DNA of 64,000 nucleotides from Anas platyrhynchos (lineage: Eukaryota; Chordata; Aves; Anseriformes; Anatidae). Shown here piece after piece: positions 10,181 through 20,198 of this stretch. Below the pieces are notes generated by a model. That model worked only from the letters and a program-made list of their open reading frames with translations, made no database searches and was not told the origin of the DNA. Position 1 is the stretch's first letter. Every line of letters begins with the position of its first letter. The DNA lies in NCBI RefSeq assembly GCF_047663525.1, contig NC_092604.1, positions 1 through 64,000 of the forward strand, read 5' to 3'. Made by a program: the position numbers and the translations under genes.

Positions 10181-13085
10181 ACAAGTACCCAACTCCAACC
10201 CCCAAACCCCCCAACCCTAACCCCCCAACCCTAACCCCCGACCCCCCAACCATAACCCCCTAACCCTAACGGATCTAACCCTAACCCTAACCCTCTAACC
10301 CTAACCCCCAAACCCCTAACCCCCAAACCCTAACCCCATAACCCTAACGGATCTAACCCTAACCCTCTAACCCTAACCCCCCAACCCCCTAACCCCCCAA
10401 CCCTAACCCCCTAACCCTAACGGATCTAACCCTAACCCCCCAACCCTAATAGATCTAACCCTAACCCTAATCCTCTAACCCTAACCCCCCAACCCCTAAC
10501 CCCCCAAGTACCCAACCCCAACCCCCAAACCCCCTAACCCTAACCCCCCAACCCCCTAACCCTAACCCCCCAACCCCCTAACCCCCAACCCTAAACCCCC
10601 AACCCTAACCCCCTAACCCTAACGGATCTAACCCTAATCCTCTAACCCTAACGCCCAAACCCCCAAACCCCCTAACCCTAACCCCCCAACCCTAACCCCC
10701 GACCCCCCAACCATAACCCCCTAACCCTAACGGATCTAACCCTAACCCTAACCCTCTAACCCTAACCCCCCAACCCCCTAACCCCCCAACCCTAACCCCC
10801 GACCCCCCAACCGATCTAACCCTAACCCTAACCCTCTAACCCTAACCCCCCAACCCTAACCCCCGACCCCCCAACCCTAACCCTAACGGATCTAACCCTA
10901 ACCCCCCAACCCTAATAGATCTAACCCTAACCCTAATCCTCTAACCCTAACCCCCCATCCTAACCCCCCAAGTACCCAACCCCAACCCCCAAACCCCCTA
11001 ACCCTAACCCCCCAACCCCCTAACCCCACACCCTAAACCCCCAACACTAAACCCCTAACCGTAACGGATCTAACCCTAATCCTCTAACCCTAACGCCCAA
11101 ACCCCCTAACCCCCTAACCCTAATGGATCTAAGCCTAACCCTAACCCTCTAACCCTAACCCCCCCAACCCCCTAACCCCCTAACCCTAACGGATCTAACC
11201 CTAATCCTCTAACCCTAACGCCCAAACCCCCTAACCCCCTAACCCTAATTGATCTAAGCCTAACCCTAACCCTCTAACCCTAACCCCCCCAACCCCCTAA
11301 CCCCCTAACCCTAACGGATCTAACCCTAATCCTCTAACCCTCTAACCCTAACCCCCAAACCCCTAACCCCCAAACCCTAACCCCATAACCCTAACGGATC
11401 TAACCCTAACCCTCTAACCCTAACCCCCCAACCCCCTAACCCCCCAACCCTAACCCCCTAACCCTAACGGATCTAACCCTAACCCCCCAACCCTAATACA
11501 TCTAACCCTAACCCTAATCCTCTAACCCTAACCCCCCAACACCTAACCCCCCAAGTACCCAACCCCAACCCCCAAACCCCCTAACCCTAACCCCCCAACC
11601 CCCTAACCCCACACCCTAAACCCCCAACCCTAAACCCCGACCCCCCAACCCTAACAGATCTAACCCTAACACTCTAACCCTAACCCCCCAAGTACCCAAC
11701 CCCAACCCCCAAACCCCCTAACCCCCCAACCCCCTAACCCCCCAACCCTAACCCCCTAACCCTAACGGATCTAACCCTAACCCCCCAACCCTAATAGATC
11801 TAACCCTAACCCTAATCCTCTAACCCTAACCCCCCAACCCCTAACCCCCCAAGTACCCAACCCCAACCCCCAAACCCCCTAACCCTAACCCCCCAACCCC
11901 CTAACCCTAACCCCCCAACCCCCTAACCCCCAACCCTAAACCCCCAACCCTAACCCCCTAACCCTAACGGATCTAACCCTAATCCTCTAACCCTAACGCC
12001 CAAACCCCCAAACCCCCTAACCCTAACCCCCCAACCCTAACCCCCGACCCCCCAACCATAACCCCCTAACCCTAACGGATCTAACCCTAACCCTAACCCT
12101 CTAACCCTAACCCCCCAACCCCCTAACCCCCCAACCCTAACCCCCGACCCCCCAACCGATCTAACCCTAACCCTAACCCTCTAACCCTAACCCCCCAACC
12201 CTAACCCCCGACCCCCCAACCCTAACCCTAACGGATCTAACCCTAACCCCCCAACCCTAATAGATCTAACCCTAACCCTAATCCTCTAACCCTAACCCCC
12301 CATCCTAACCCCCCAAGTACCCAACCCCAACCCCCAAACCCCCTAACCCTAACCCCCCAACCCCCTAACCCCACACCCTAAACCCCCAACACTAAACCCC
12401 TAACCGTAACGGATCTAACCCTAATCCTCTAACCCTAACGCCCAAACCCCCTAACCCCCTAACCCTAATGGATCTAAGCCTAACCCTAACCCTCTAACCC
12501 TAACCCCCCCAACCCCCTAACCCCCTAACCCTAACGGATCTAACCCTAATCCTCTAACCCTAACGCCCAAACCCCCTAACCCCCTAACCCTAATTGATCT
12601 AAGCCTAACCCTAACCCTCTAACCCTAACCCCCCCAACCCCCTAACCCCCTAACCCTAACGGATCTAACCCTAATCCTCTAACCCTCTAACCCTAACCCC
12701 CAAACCCCTAACCCCCAAACCCTAACCCCATAACCCTAACGGATCTAACCCTAACCCTCTAACCCTAACCCCCCAACCCCCTAACCCCCCAACCCTAACC
12801 CCCTAACCCTAACGGATCTAACCCTAACCCCCCAACCCTAATACATCTAACCCTAACCCTAATCCTCTAACCCTAACCCCCCAACACCTAACCCCCCAAG
12901 TACCCAACCCCAACCCCCAAACCCCCTAACCCTAACCCCCCAACCCCCTAACCCCACACCCTAAACCCCCAACCCTAAACCCCGACCCCCCAACCCTAAC
13001 AGATCTAACCCTAACACTCTAACCCTAACCCCCCAAGTACCCAACCCCAACCCCCAAACCCCCTAATCCCCCAACCCCCTAATCC
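10181..13085. repeat. C-rich CCCCTAA array containing a 1345-bp duplication
   Basis: Continuation of the array type at 7433. The stretch from about 10400 to 11745 is repeated from about 11745 to 13090 with a 1345-base offset; for example, the CTAATAGATC word at 10446 recurs at 11791. The array ends at AAAACCGCCGCCG, where a normal unit resumes. No gene. Confidence 0.9.
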
Positions 13086-13622
13086 CCAAAACCGCCGCCG
13101 TTGACCCCAAGGTGGCCGCTGGTGACGCCGGTAGGGCCACCGGGCGCCCCGCGGGCCACTGGGAGCGGAAGACGGGCATGAAGCTGCCGGTGGACGGCGG
13201 CCACGCTAAAATGCTAGGTCAGCCGCGGGTTGGGGATCTGGGGGGGGGCACCCCATAGGCTCACAACCCCCCCAAAACCCCCCCGGCCCCATAGAGACCC
13301 CCCCCAGCCCCACAGATCCCACCCCAAACCCTGTAGGTGCTCCCCCAAGCCCTACAAGCAGCTTCTCCAGATGTTCCCCACAACCTCCCAGCCCCACAAG
13401 TACAATGTGTCCGGGCAGCGCCGCGCTTAAATGTGTCCGGGCGGCGCCGCGCTTAAATGTGTCCGGGCGGCGCCGCGCTAAAATGTGTCTGGGCGGCGTC
13501 GCGCTAAAGTGTGCCCTAACCCTAACCCTAACCCTAGCCCTAACCCTAGCCCTAACCCTAACCCTAACCCTAACCCTAACCCTAACCCTAGCCCTAACCT
13601 TAACCCTGCATTTCCAGGCATG
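13086..13622. repeat. Subtelomeric unit interrupted by the ERV, left part
   Basis: Copy of 4565-5090: GC-rich segment, 26-bp CpG repeats from 13404 to about 13510, interstitial telomere block to about 13608, then the first bases of the promoter-like block. The block stops at GCTCTG, where the provirus begins, and resumes at 20194. Confidence 0.93.
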
Positions 13623-13627
13623 CTCTG
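13623..13627. repeat. ERV target-site duplication, left copy (CTCTG)
   Basis: CTCTG directly precedes the LTR TG and recurs at 20194-20198 after the LTR CA. Uninterrupted units show the site once (GCTCTGGGCACC), confirming a 5-base duplication. Confidence 0.93.
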
Positions 13628-14245
13628 TGTAATACACAATAAATGTTTGTTCATTGTCTTTTGTAAAAACAAGGAGTTCTGTTTGAGGAATGGGAGTTGT
13701 GAAAACTCCATGCTGAAGTAAGGAGCTGTATAATGCTTAGCTAGACACTATGAAAATTCCTTTGCTTAATGTAACAAAAAAGAGAACCCTCTCCCCTTCT
13801 CTCCTTCTGCATCTCAGTAGCCTCTTTTGTTCAAAAAACACTGCTGCAAAGTTCATGTAACCATCTCCTGATAAGTTGTTAAACTAGTGTATCAACACCC
13901 TGCCTCCCTGTCTCACGCTGGGCCAACATGACCAAATAAAGAAAGAAGTTGAACCACAACGCCGAGGAAGACTACGGCCTTCATCTTCACGACCACCAGA
14001 GGGACAGAGACGACCCCCTAGCAACAGTGCGCGCAGTCGCAGAACATACCCGGACGTGCTGCGTAATCCTGAAATCACCAAGATATAAAAAGGGACCCTG
14101 GGGGGGGTGAGGTGCGCGCCGTTGGCGGAGCCGAGACTCCCCGGCCGCCCAGCGCTGTTTTGCTTGCTGTTGCTTACTCAATAAATTCCTTTCTATTATT
14201 AAAGCAATGCTCTCTGAAAAATTAATTAAGAGGGAGCTTATAACA
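13628..14245 (+). repeat. ERV 5' LTR, 618 bp
   Basis: Begins TGTAATAC and ends TTATAACA. It holds a TATA box (TATAAAA, 14084-14090) and a polyadenylation signal (AATAAA, 14180-14185), the expected U3-R order. Identical to the 3' LTR by eye. Confidence 0.97.
14084..14090 (+). promoter_or_regulatory. LTR TATA box
   Basis: TATAAAA about 96 bases before the AATAAA signal, placed as in a retroviral U3/R boundary. The same box lies at 20032-20038 in the 3' LTR. Confidence 0.8.
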
Positions 14246-14249
14246 AATT

Positions 14250-14267
14250 TGGTGCCGTGACTCGGAT
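14250..14267 (+). promoter_or_regulatory. Retroviral primer-binding site, tRNA-His
   Basis: Eighteen bases beginning TGGTGCCGTGACTCGG, four bases after the LTR end. They are complementary to the 3' end of vertebrate tRNA-His including CCA. Confidence 0.9.
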
Positions 14268-14632
14268 GAAGGCAATCTGATTGAAAGACCTTCGGAGGGG
14301 GCGCCCCGCTGATTTCAGCGGCCTTCGCTAGGACTACTTTCATTCAAATCCTTCACCGACGAACCCTAAATTCGGCAGCAAGCAAATAAAGCCGGCAACC
14401 CCTAGTAATCTTTGTGCACGAAGACCGAACGAAGACTCAGGAGTGAGTAAGTATAGGCCGGTGATCCGTTCGGTTGGGGTTGGGTATCCTGGAGCGTAGC
14501 GTTGTGAGACGTCCAATTGCGGACGAAGCGAGTGCGGACCCCTCGGTAGTGCGGTTCCCACATCCCGCGAGGGACTGGGCCACGAAAAGGGGGAAGCGAT
14601 TTGTGCGTGTGTGTGTGAAGGCGCTCCAGAAG
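14268..14632 (+). other. ERV leader region
   Basis: Untranslated stretch between primer site and gag start. It would hold the packaging signal, which I cannot point to from sequence alone. Confidence 0.6.
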
Positions 14633-15264
14633 ATGGGACAGAAGAAGAGTAAGCCTTCTGGTCCCATGGGCAGGGTAACGTCTGATGTTAGGTTACCCTG
14701 GGATTAATGATTAAAAATTGGCAGGATTCCCCTTTTAGGCGGGGAAGCAATAAAGTAAAAATGATACATTATTGTGTTGAAGTTTGGGGTGGTAAACAGA
14801 TTCGAGGAGACCACCTTTACTGGCCTGTATTTGGGTCCTTTGAAGATTGGGTTTGCCAGGCCCTAAATATTTATGTAAACTCAAAGGAACCTTTTAGTTT
14901 GGAAGAAAGTGAATATGGACATTTGTGGATCAGCTTGGAAACTCAAGCCGATTTATATCCTCTAAAAGAAAAAGGAGGGGATGGGAGGCAGAAGAAAAAC
15001 CGAGAATTAGAGATCCCAGCCCCACTGTCTCCCTATATTTCACCACCACCACCTGCAGCCCCTCCGACTCCCGGGCTTCCTAATCCGCAACCCCAGGGAG
15101 ACTCTGATAGCGACTCTGACTCTAGCGTTCAGGGACCAGTGACTAGGAATATGTGGCCATCCCCATTAACTCCGGGGACGTCCGAGATTTTAAGAAAGAG
15201 ACAGGAGGAGGGTAAGCAAGCTTTAATGGCAACTGACACAATGTTTCCAGCTGCTGAGGAATGA
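14633..15264 (+). pseudogene. ERV gag remnant (matrix and proline-rich region)
   Basis: An ATG at 14633 opens an MGQ start, the N-myristoylation context typical of gammaretroviral Gag. This frame stops at 14705-14707. A second frame from 14707 runs 185 codons: a matrix-like stretch with Trp-rich segments (VEVWGG, WPVFGSFEDW), then a proline-rich, acidic-serine stretch like the p12 region. Capsid and nucleocapsid are not recognisable downstream. The frameshift and premature end make it non-functional as Gag. Confidence 0.8.
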
Positions 15265-16110
15265 TTGTAACTGGAATAATAACTGTACATTGTATATTGT
15301 ATATATAAAAGCCCGGGCATTTTTGTTAAAGTGTTCTTTTATACATATGTTAATATGTAAATATGAAAGTATAAGAACTGCCATTGAGGTGTATGTTTAA
15401 GGGAACAAAATTTTCCCAGGCATATTATCGGTTCATCAGGTTTAAATGTTCCCAGTGTAATTGTCTACAGGCAGTTAATTTCCAGTGGTCTGATTTTACT
15501 TGTGTATCTATATATTGTGGATTTTGGAGGGATTGGGATTGACTAGTAAAGAGCTTCTAGGAAAACGGTGGAATATTAACCACTGCAGATTACAATAGGA
15601 AAAGTTCAAAGCAAAGAAATCCCGAGGAAAAGCCCCCTAGGATGTATACTAACACATTGAAGGGATATAGTGGGGTAAGAGGGTACAGAGAGTAAAAGAA
15701 CCCTTATTAAATATTGTAATCAGTGGTGGCCACTTTATAAACTAGAGGATGGAGCGGAGTGGCTCCTAAATGGAAGTATTAATTATAACACCATATTACA
15801 GTCAATGTTGTTTTTGTGGAAAGAAGGAAAACAGGATGAAATGTTGTATATTGATGTTGTTTCAGCATCTTGGAGGGAAAAGGTACAGAATTAAGTTGGC
15901 CCCTGACTGAGCCTTTGATGTCGGCATTAGAAAAGTAAAGGCTAGAGAAAGATAAAGTACGTGTTAAAAGGTTTGTTGAAAGTGTTAAAGGTATTCGAAG
16001 TTGAATGAGCAGGGAAAGGTGATGTAGGCATTATCTAAGTAACAGTCTAGAAGTTTTGGTATATTTGCATATTTGCTGTGGTGTTTGTTCAGTTTCCCAA
16101 GCATCGGGGA
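15265..16110 (+). other. Degraded ERV interior (gag/pol boundary), no usable frame
   Basis: AT-rich sequence with many stops in all frames. Capsid, nucleocapsid and the protease start should lie here, but I cannot identify them. Confidence 0.6.
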
Positions 16111-16111
16111 G

Positions 16112-16205
16112 GGGGGAACAGCCTGCTCCACCAGGGGCCTCTCCAGCGGCAGCAGGGGGGCTTCGGCTCCAGCGCCTGGAGTGCCTCCTCCCCCTCCTTC
16201 TGCAC
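16112..16205 (+). repeat. GC-rich insert in ERV resembling dispersed repeat at 42.1 kb
   Basis: Contains CAGCCTGCTCCACCAGGGGC and related words also seen at about 42104-42190 and, reversed, near 40100. Its GC content is far above the surrounding ERV. It lies where the protease active-site region would be expected. Confidence 0.6.
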
Positions 16206-16468
16206 TGACTTTGGTGTCTGCGGGGGGGGTTCTTGCTCTCCCAACTGCTGTTACTTGTAAAGTATCAGGGATTAAATTAACTAATGAAACCCTAAATGTG
16301 ATGGGGGTAGAAGGGACTGGGATAACAGTGCCACTTTTGGGGGATACCAAGCTGAGACTAGGGGATAAAATGATCACTGGGCAATTATTGTATGTATCCA
16401 AGGCAGAGACTAACTTGTTGGGAAGGGATTTGATGATTAAATTGGGCATTCAACTAGTAAATTGTTAG
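16206..16468 (+). pseudogene. ERV protease, C-terminal remnant
   Basis: The frame ends with LLGRDLM followed by a short hydrophobic tail, the conserved C-terminal motif of gammaretroviral aspartic proteases. The catalytic Asp-Thr/Ser-Gly motif is absent upstream, where the GC-rich insert lies. The frame stops at 16468. Confidence 0.75.
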
Positions 16469-16737
16469 ACTAGAATAACAGTGTTATTAATGGAGTGCTC
16501 TCTGGCCCTGAGAGCAAACATACATGTATATTCACCTCTGACTGGAAAGACCCTGAAATGGGTGCGGAAGCAACAATATAGGTGGACAATTTTACCTCAG
16601 GGCTATACAGGGCCACCTATCTATTTGGGTAAATTCTAAAAAAGATTTTGGAGCAATTACAACCTCCCAAGGAGGTATTAATGTTACAAATATGTGGATC
16701 ATTTTAAGGAAAATCGATACTCCCTGATGGGAGAGAA

Positions 16738-17318
16738 ATGCTGAATAAAGTGATAATGAGGCAAATATTAACTGTTTTACATCAGAAGAGTCATTGGGAG
16801 GTGCAAGCAATGTGTGATGTTGTTCTAAGAAAGCATGTCTGTGTAGGAATATATACTTTAGGGAAGCACACATGTAGAGGATGTACTACTATATGTCAAA
16901 AGGTAAATAAAAAGGCCTTCTGTAACCTATCTAGAGGGGGACGGGAGCCAGGGCTTTGACCTTTCCAAAGTATACAGGTAGACTTTACTGAGTTACTTGT
17001 TTGTCCTAATTGACCACGTGACTGAATGGGTGTAAAGCTTTACTGCAAGGATCAAAGCAGGCCTTAGAGATTGAGTGGGATTTTCACAGCCCCTGGCACC
17101 CCTCCTCTTCTGGAAAGGAAGAGTGAATGAATGGTGAAATTAAGAAACAACTAACAAAACTTGTGCTGGAAACTAAGGCTTCTTGGGTAAAATGCTTACC
17201 CCTTGCACTGTTAAACATATGGACACAGCCCAGAACTGATGTAGGAATTTCTCCTTTTGAAATGCTATATGGTATGCCCTATGACTTGGAACTGCCACTT
17301 GATCACCCTCAATTCTAA
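16738..17318 (+). pseudogene. ERV integrase remnant
   Basis: A first piece (16738-16959) carries the zinc-binding pattern: HQKSH, then CRGCTTIC followed by QKVNKK. A second piece (17127-17318) has the integrase core end, with the FEMLYG motif before the C-terminal domain. The catalytic-core middle between them is lost or scrambled, and stops separate the pieces. No integrase activity is possible. Confidence 0.8.
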
Positions 17319-17739
17319 TTAAGACTTGGAAAGAGACTGCTTTAACACCACGATGGGGAAGGCCCCTATGTTGTTTTGCTTACCACAGAAACGGCTATTC
17401 GAACTGCGGAGAAAGGATGGACGCATGCCAGCCGTGTGAAAGGACCAATCCGGGAAGGTAAATGGGAGGCAGCTCCAGGCCCTGACGACTTGAAGCTGAC
17501 ACTAAGACGGACTCGATAAGTATTTTATATTATCTGTGTATCGTGGGAAGGGGAGGAGGCCCTGTTTCAAAGGCTCCCTAGTAGGTTCCCCTGAAGAACA
17601 CTGCTGCTGCCAAGAAGAACCGATACCTTGTAGTTCGCTGCAACCGAACTGACAAGCGAGGCAGAGAAGTGAAAACGGTGGGGGACTGAGGGGCCGACAA
17701 TTTAGATGGGCTCCAACCACCTCCTACGATACATGGGAG

Positions 17740-18520
17740 TCAGTATCATCGTTTTGGTCAGCTATGGGTCTGCGCATCCCCCATCAGCCTTTTAAATGGA
17801 GCTTGATCAGATGGAAGGATCAATTCGTCATCCAGCAAACAACGACAGCGGGTGCTCCCAGTTTCCGCATCACATTATGTGACCTGGTGTCAGTGCAGCC
17901 ATGCTTTAACCGATCAGGATTTTATTTCTGCCCAAGTTCTAACCCAGGAAAGGGGTACTGTAATTACCCGAACATGTATTATTGTGCATACTGGGGGTGT
18001 GAAACCATTGCTATGGACTGGACACTCGGGGCTGGTCGGAATAAATTCTTACAAGTGGGATATGGGCCGCAAGGTTGTAACCAACAAGCAGGTCCCCGTT
18101 ACAGGTGGTGAGGGCATGGTATAGGGTATACAGGAACCTTCCATGGAAATAAAGAAATTTGCAAGGTTCTATATATAAATATAACAAACTTGGATGATAC
18201 TAGCTGGGTACTAGGAAAAATGTGAGGTGTCAGATTTTACAAACACAGAACAGATAGGGGAGGACTCATACTAATGAAAAGGAGGATGCTGATAGGCCCC
18301 AGGCAGTAGGACCAAATGAGGTATTGTCAGAAAATGTCCAGGGAATCCAGCCTGCGGAAAATACTACACTTCCAACCCTCGGCAGCCCTACGAGCTCAGG
18401 TAAAGCCGAGAATGATAACATAGCTGAGAATAACATATGGGGGGGTCATGAATGCCAGCTACAAATTATTAAACAAAACAAACCCAAATGTAACAAAACA
18501 CTGTTGATTATGCTTTAGTA
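17740..18520 (+). pseudogene. ERV env surface-subunit remnant
   Basis: Cys- and Trp-rich fragments in two frames (17764-18111 is the longest), followed by a short fragment at 18324-18518. The position between integrase and the transmembrane subunit and the cysteine pattern suggest gammaretroviral SU. Interrupted by frameshifts and stops. Confidence 0.6.
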
Positions 18521-18884
18521 TAAGGCCTTCATATTATGATGCTATCGGGAATCCTGGGGAGCCCTCCCGCACAAACGAGAACAGCCCTCTACATTGCAGT
18601 TGGGGAAAAGTCATAAGGGTAACACTAACACAAGTCACTGGAGGTGGTAGGTGTGTGTGCACGGTTCCTAGTGGGAAGTGTCACCTATGTAATATCATGG
18701 AGAATGGAAAACAATCAGCCAAGTGGTTAATCCCAGCCAACAACGCTAGGTGGGTTTGTTTGTGAGTGGGCATAACTCCTTGTCTATCACTAAAACTCTT
18801 TAATGTGTCTCGTGATTTCTGTATACAGGTGATAATTATACCAAGGATTCTATACCACCCTGAGGATTATATGTACACCCAGAC

Positions 18885-19555
18885 ACAGTGGAAAGTCATC
18901 ATCTGGAAAGATGGGAACCATTCATGGCTCTAACTTTGGCCACCCTAATAATCCTGGGAGGAGCTAGAGTGGGGACCAGGGTAGCCTCATTGGTTAAACA
19001 AAATCAAGAATTTACTTCCTTATGCATTGCTGTGGACGAGGACCTGACCCAAATTGAACAATCCATCTCGGCCCTGGAAAATCTATCAGGTTGCTTTCAG
19101 AGGTAGTGTTACAAAATCATAGGGGATTAGATTTGTTTTTTTTTTTACAACAGGACGGGCTGTGTGCAGACCCGAAAGAGGAATGCTGTGTGTATGCTGA
19201 TCACACTGGAGAGGTAAGAGATACAATGGCAAGACCCAGGGAAGGGTTGAAAAAAAAAAGGAAACGGGAGAATGAAGCCCGACAGAGCTGGTACGAATCT
19301 TGGTTTAATTATTCACCTTGGCCTACTACTTTATTATCAACAATAACAGGACCTTTGTTGTTCTTAATAATAGCACTAACTTTTGGACCATGTATTTTTA
19401 ATAAATTGATTGCGATTGTAAAGGGACATTTAGAAGCGGCACATTTAATGCTCATACATGCCAGATACGAGCCAATAAGTACCAATGAAGGAATCGAGGA
19501 AACATTAGTTCTTAGTAGCCAGGCATTGCAGAGCTTCAATGAACAAAATGAGTAA
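18885..19555 (+). pseudogene. ERV env transmembrane-subunit remnant
   Basis: The first frame (18888-19106) has a hydrophobic fusion-peptide-like stretch and a heptad helix. The second (19091-19555) has an immunosuppressive-domain-like segment, the CX6CC motif (CADPKEECC), a membrane-spanning segment and a cytoplasmic tail. The two frames are offset, and a Lys/Arg-rich run (about 19240-19265) looks like an A-rich expansion. The CX6CC motif places it with gamma-type envelopes. Confidence 0.85.
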
Positions 19556-19560
19556 CTAAA

Positions 19561-19575
19561 AGAAAAAGGAGGGAT
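19561..19575 (+). promoter_or_regulatory. ERV polypurine tract
   Basis: Purine run AGAAAAAGGAGGGA immediately before the 3' LTR, the expected plus-strand primer. Confidence 0.85.
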
Positions 19576-20193
19576 TGTAATACACAATAAATGTTTGTTC
19601 ATTGTCTTTTGTAAAAACAAGGAGTTCTGTTTGAGGAATGGGAGTTGTGAAAACTCCATGCTGAAGTAAGGAGCTGTATAATGCTTAGCTAGACACTATG
19701 AAAATTCCTTTGCTTAATGTAACAAAAAAGAGAACCCTCTCCCCTTCTCTCCTTCTGCATCTCAGTAGCCTCTTTTGTTCAAAAAACACTGCTGCAAAGT
19801 TCATGTAACCATCTCCTGATAAGTTGTTAAACTAGTGTATCAACACCCTGCCTCCCTGTCTCACGCTGGGCCAACATGACCAAATAAAGAAAGAAGTTGA
19901 ACCACAACGCCGAGGAAGACTACGGCCTTCATCTTCACGACCACCAGAGGGACAGAGACGACCCCCTAGCAACAGTGCGCGCAGTCGCAGAACATACCCG
20001 GACGTGCTGCGTAATCCTGAAATCACCAAGATATAAAAAGGGACCCTGGGGGGGGTGAGGTGCGCGCCGTTGGCGGAGCCGAGACTCCCCGGCCGCCCAG
20101 CGCTGTTTTGCTTGCTGTTGCTTACTCAATAAATTCCTTTCTATTATTAAAGCAATGCTCTCTGAAAAATTAATTAAGAGGGAGCTTATAACA
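19576..20193 (+). repeat. ERV 3' LTR, 618 bp
   Basis: Same length and, on direct reading, the same sequence as the 5' LTR. TATA at 20032-20038 and AATAAA at 20128-20133. Confidence 0.97.
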
Positions 20194-20198
20194 CTCTG
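20194..20198. repeat. ERV target-site duplication, right copy (CTCTG)
   Basis: Repeats 13623-13627; the promoter-like block resumes here. Confidence 0.93.

Larger units (their letters stand above)
13628..20193 (+). mobile_element. Endogenous retrovirus, gammaretrovirus-like, defective, tRNA-His primer
   Basis: A 6566-base provirus: 5' LTR, primer-binding site, remnants of gag, protease, integrase and env, a polypurine tract and 3' LTR. The primer site matches the 3' end of tRNA-His, as in HERV-H-type elements. Reverse transcriptase and RNase H are not visible; protease-like sequence ends at 16468 and the integrase zinc region starts near 16740. Stops and frameshifts interrupt the rest. The LTRs show no difference on side-by-side reading, so the insertion is recent or the LTRs were converted. 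Recent insertion plus old coding damage suggests it was copied by proteins supplied from elsewhere. Confidence 0.95.

Noticed and set aside
4414-13085. Possible CRISPR-like array from the regular GGATCTAACCC spacing
   Set aside because: Vertebrate subtelomeric repeat with irregular, telomere-derived spacers; not a CRISPR.
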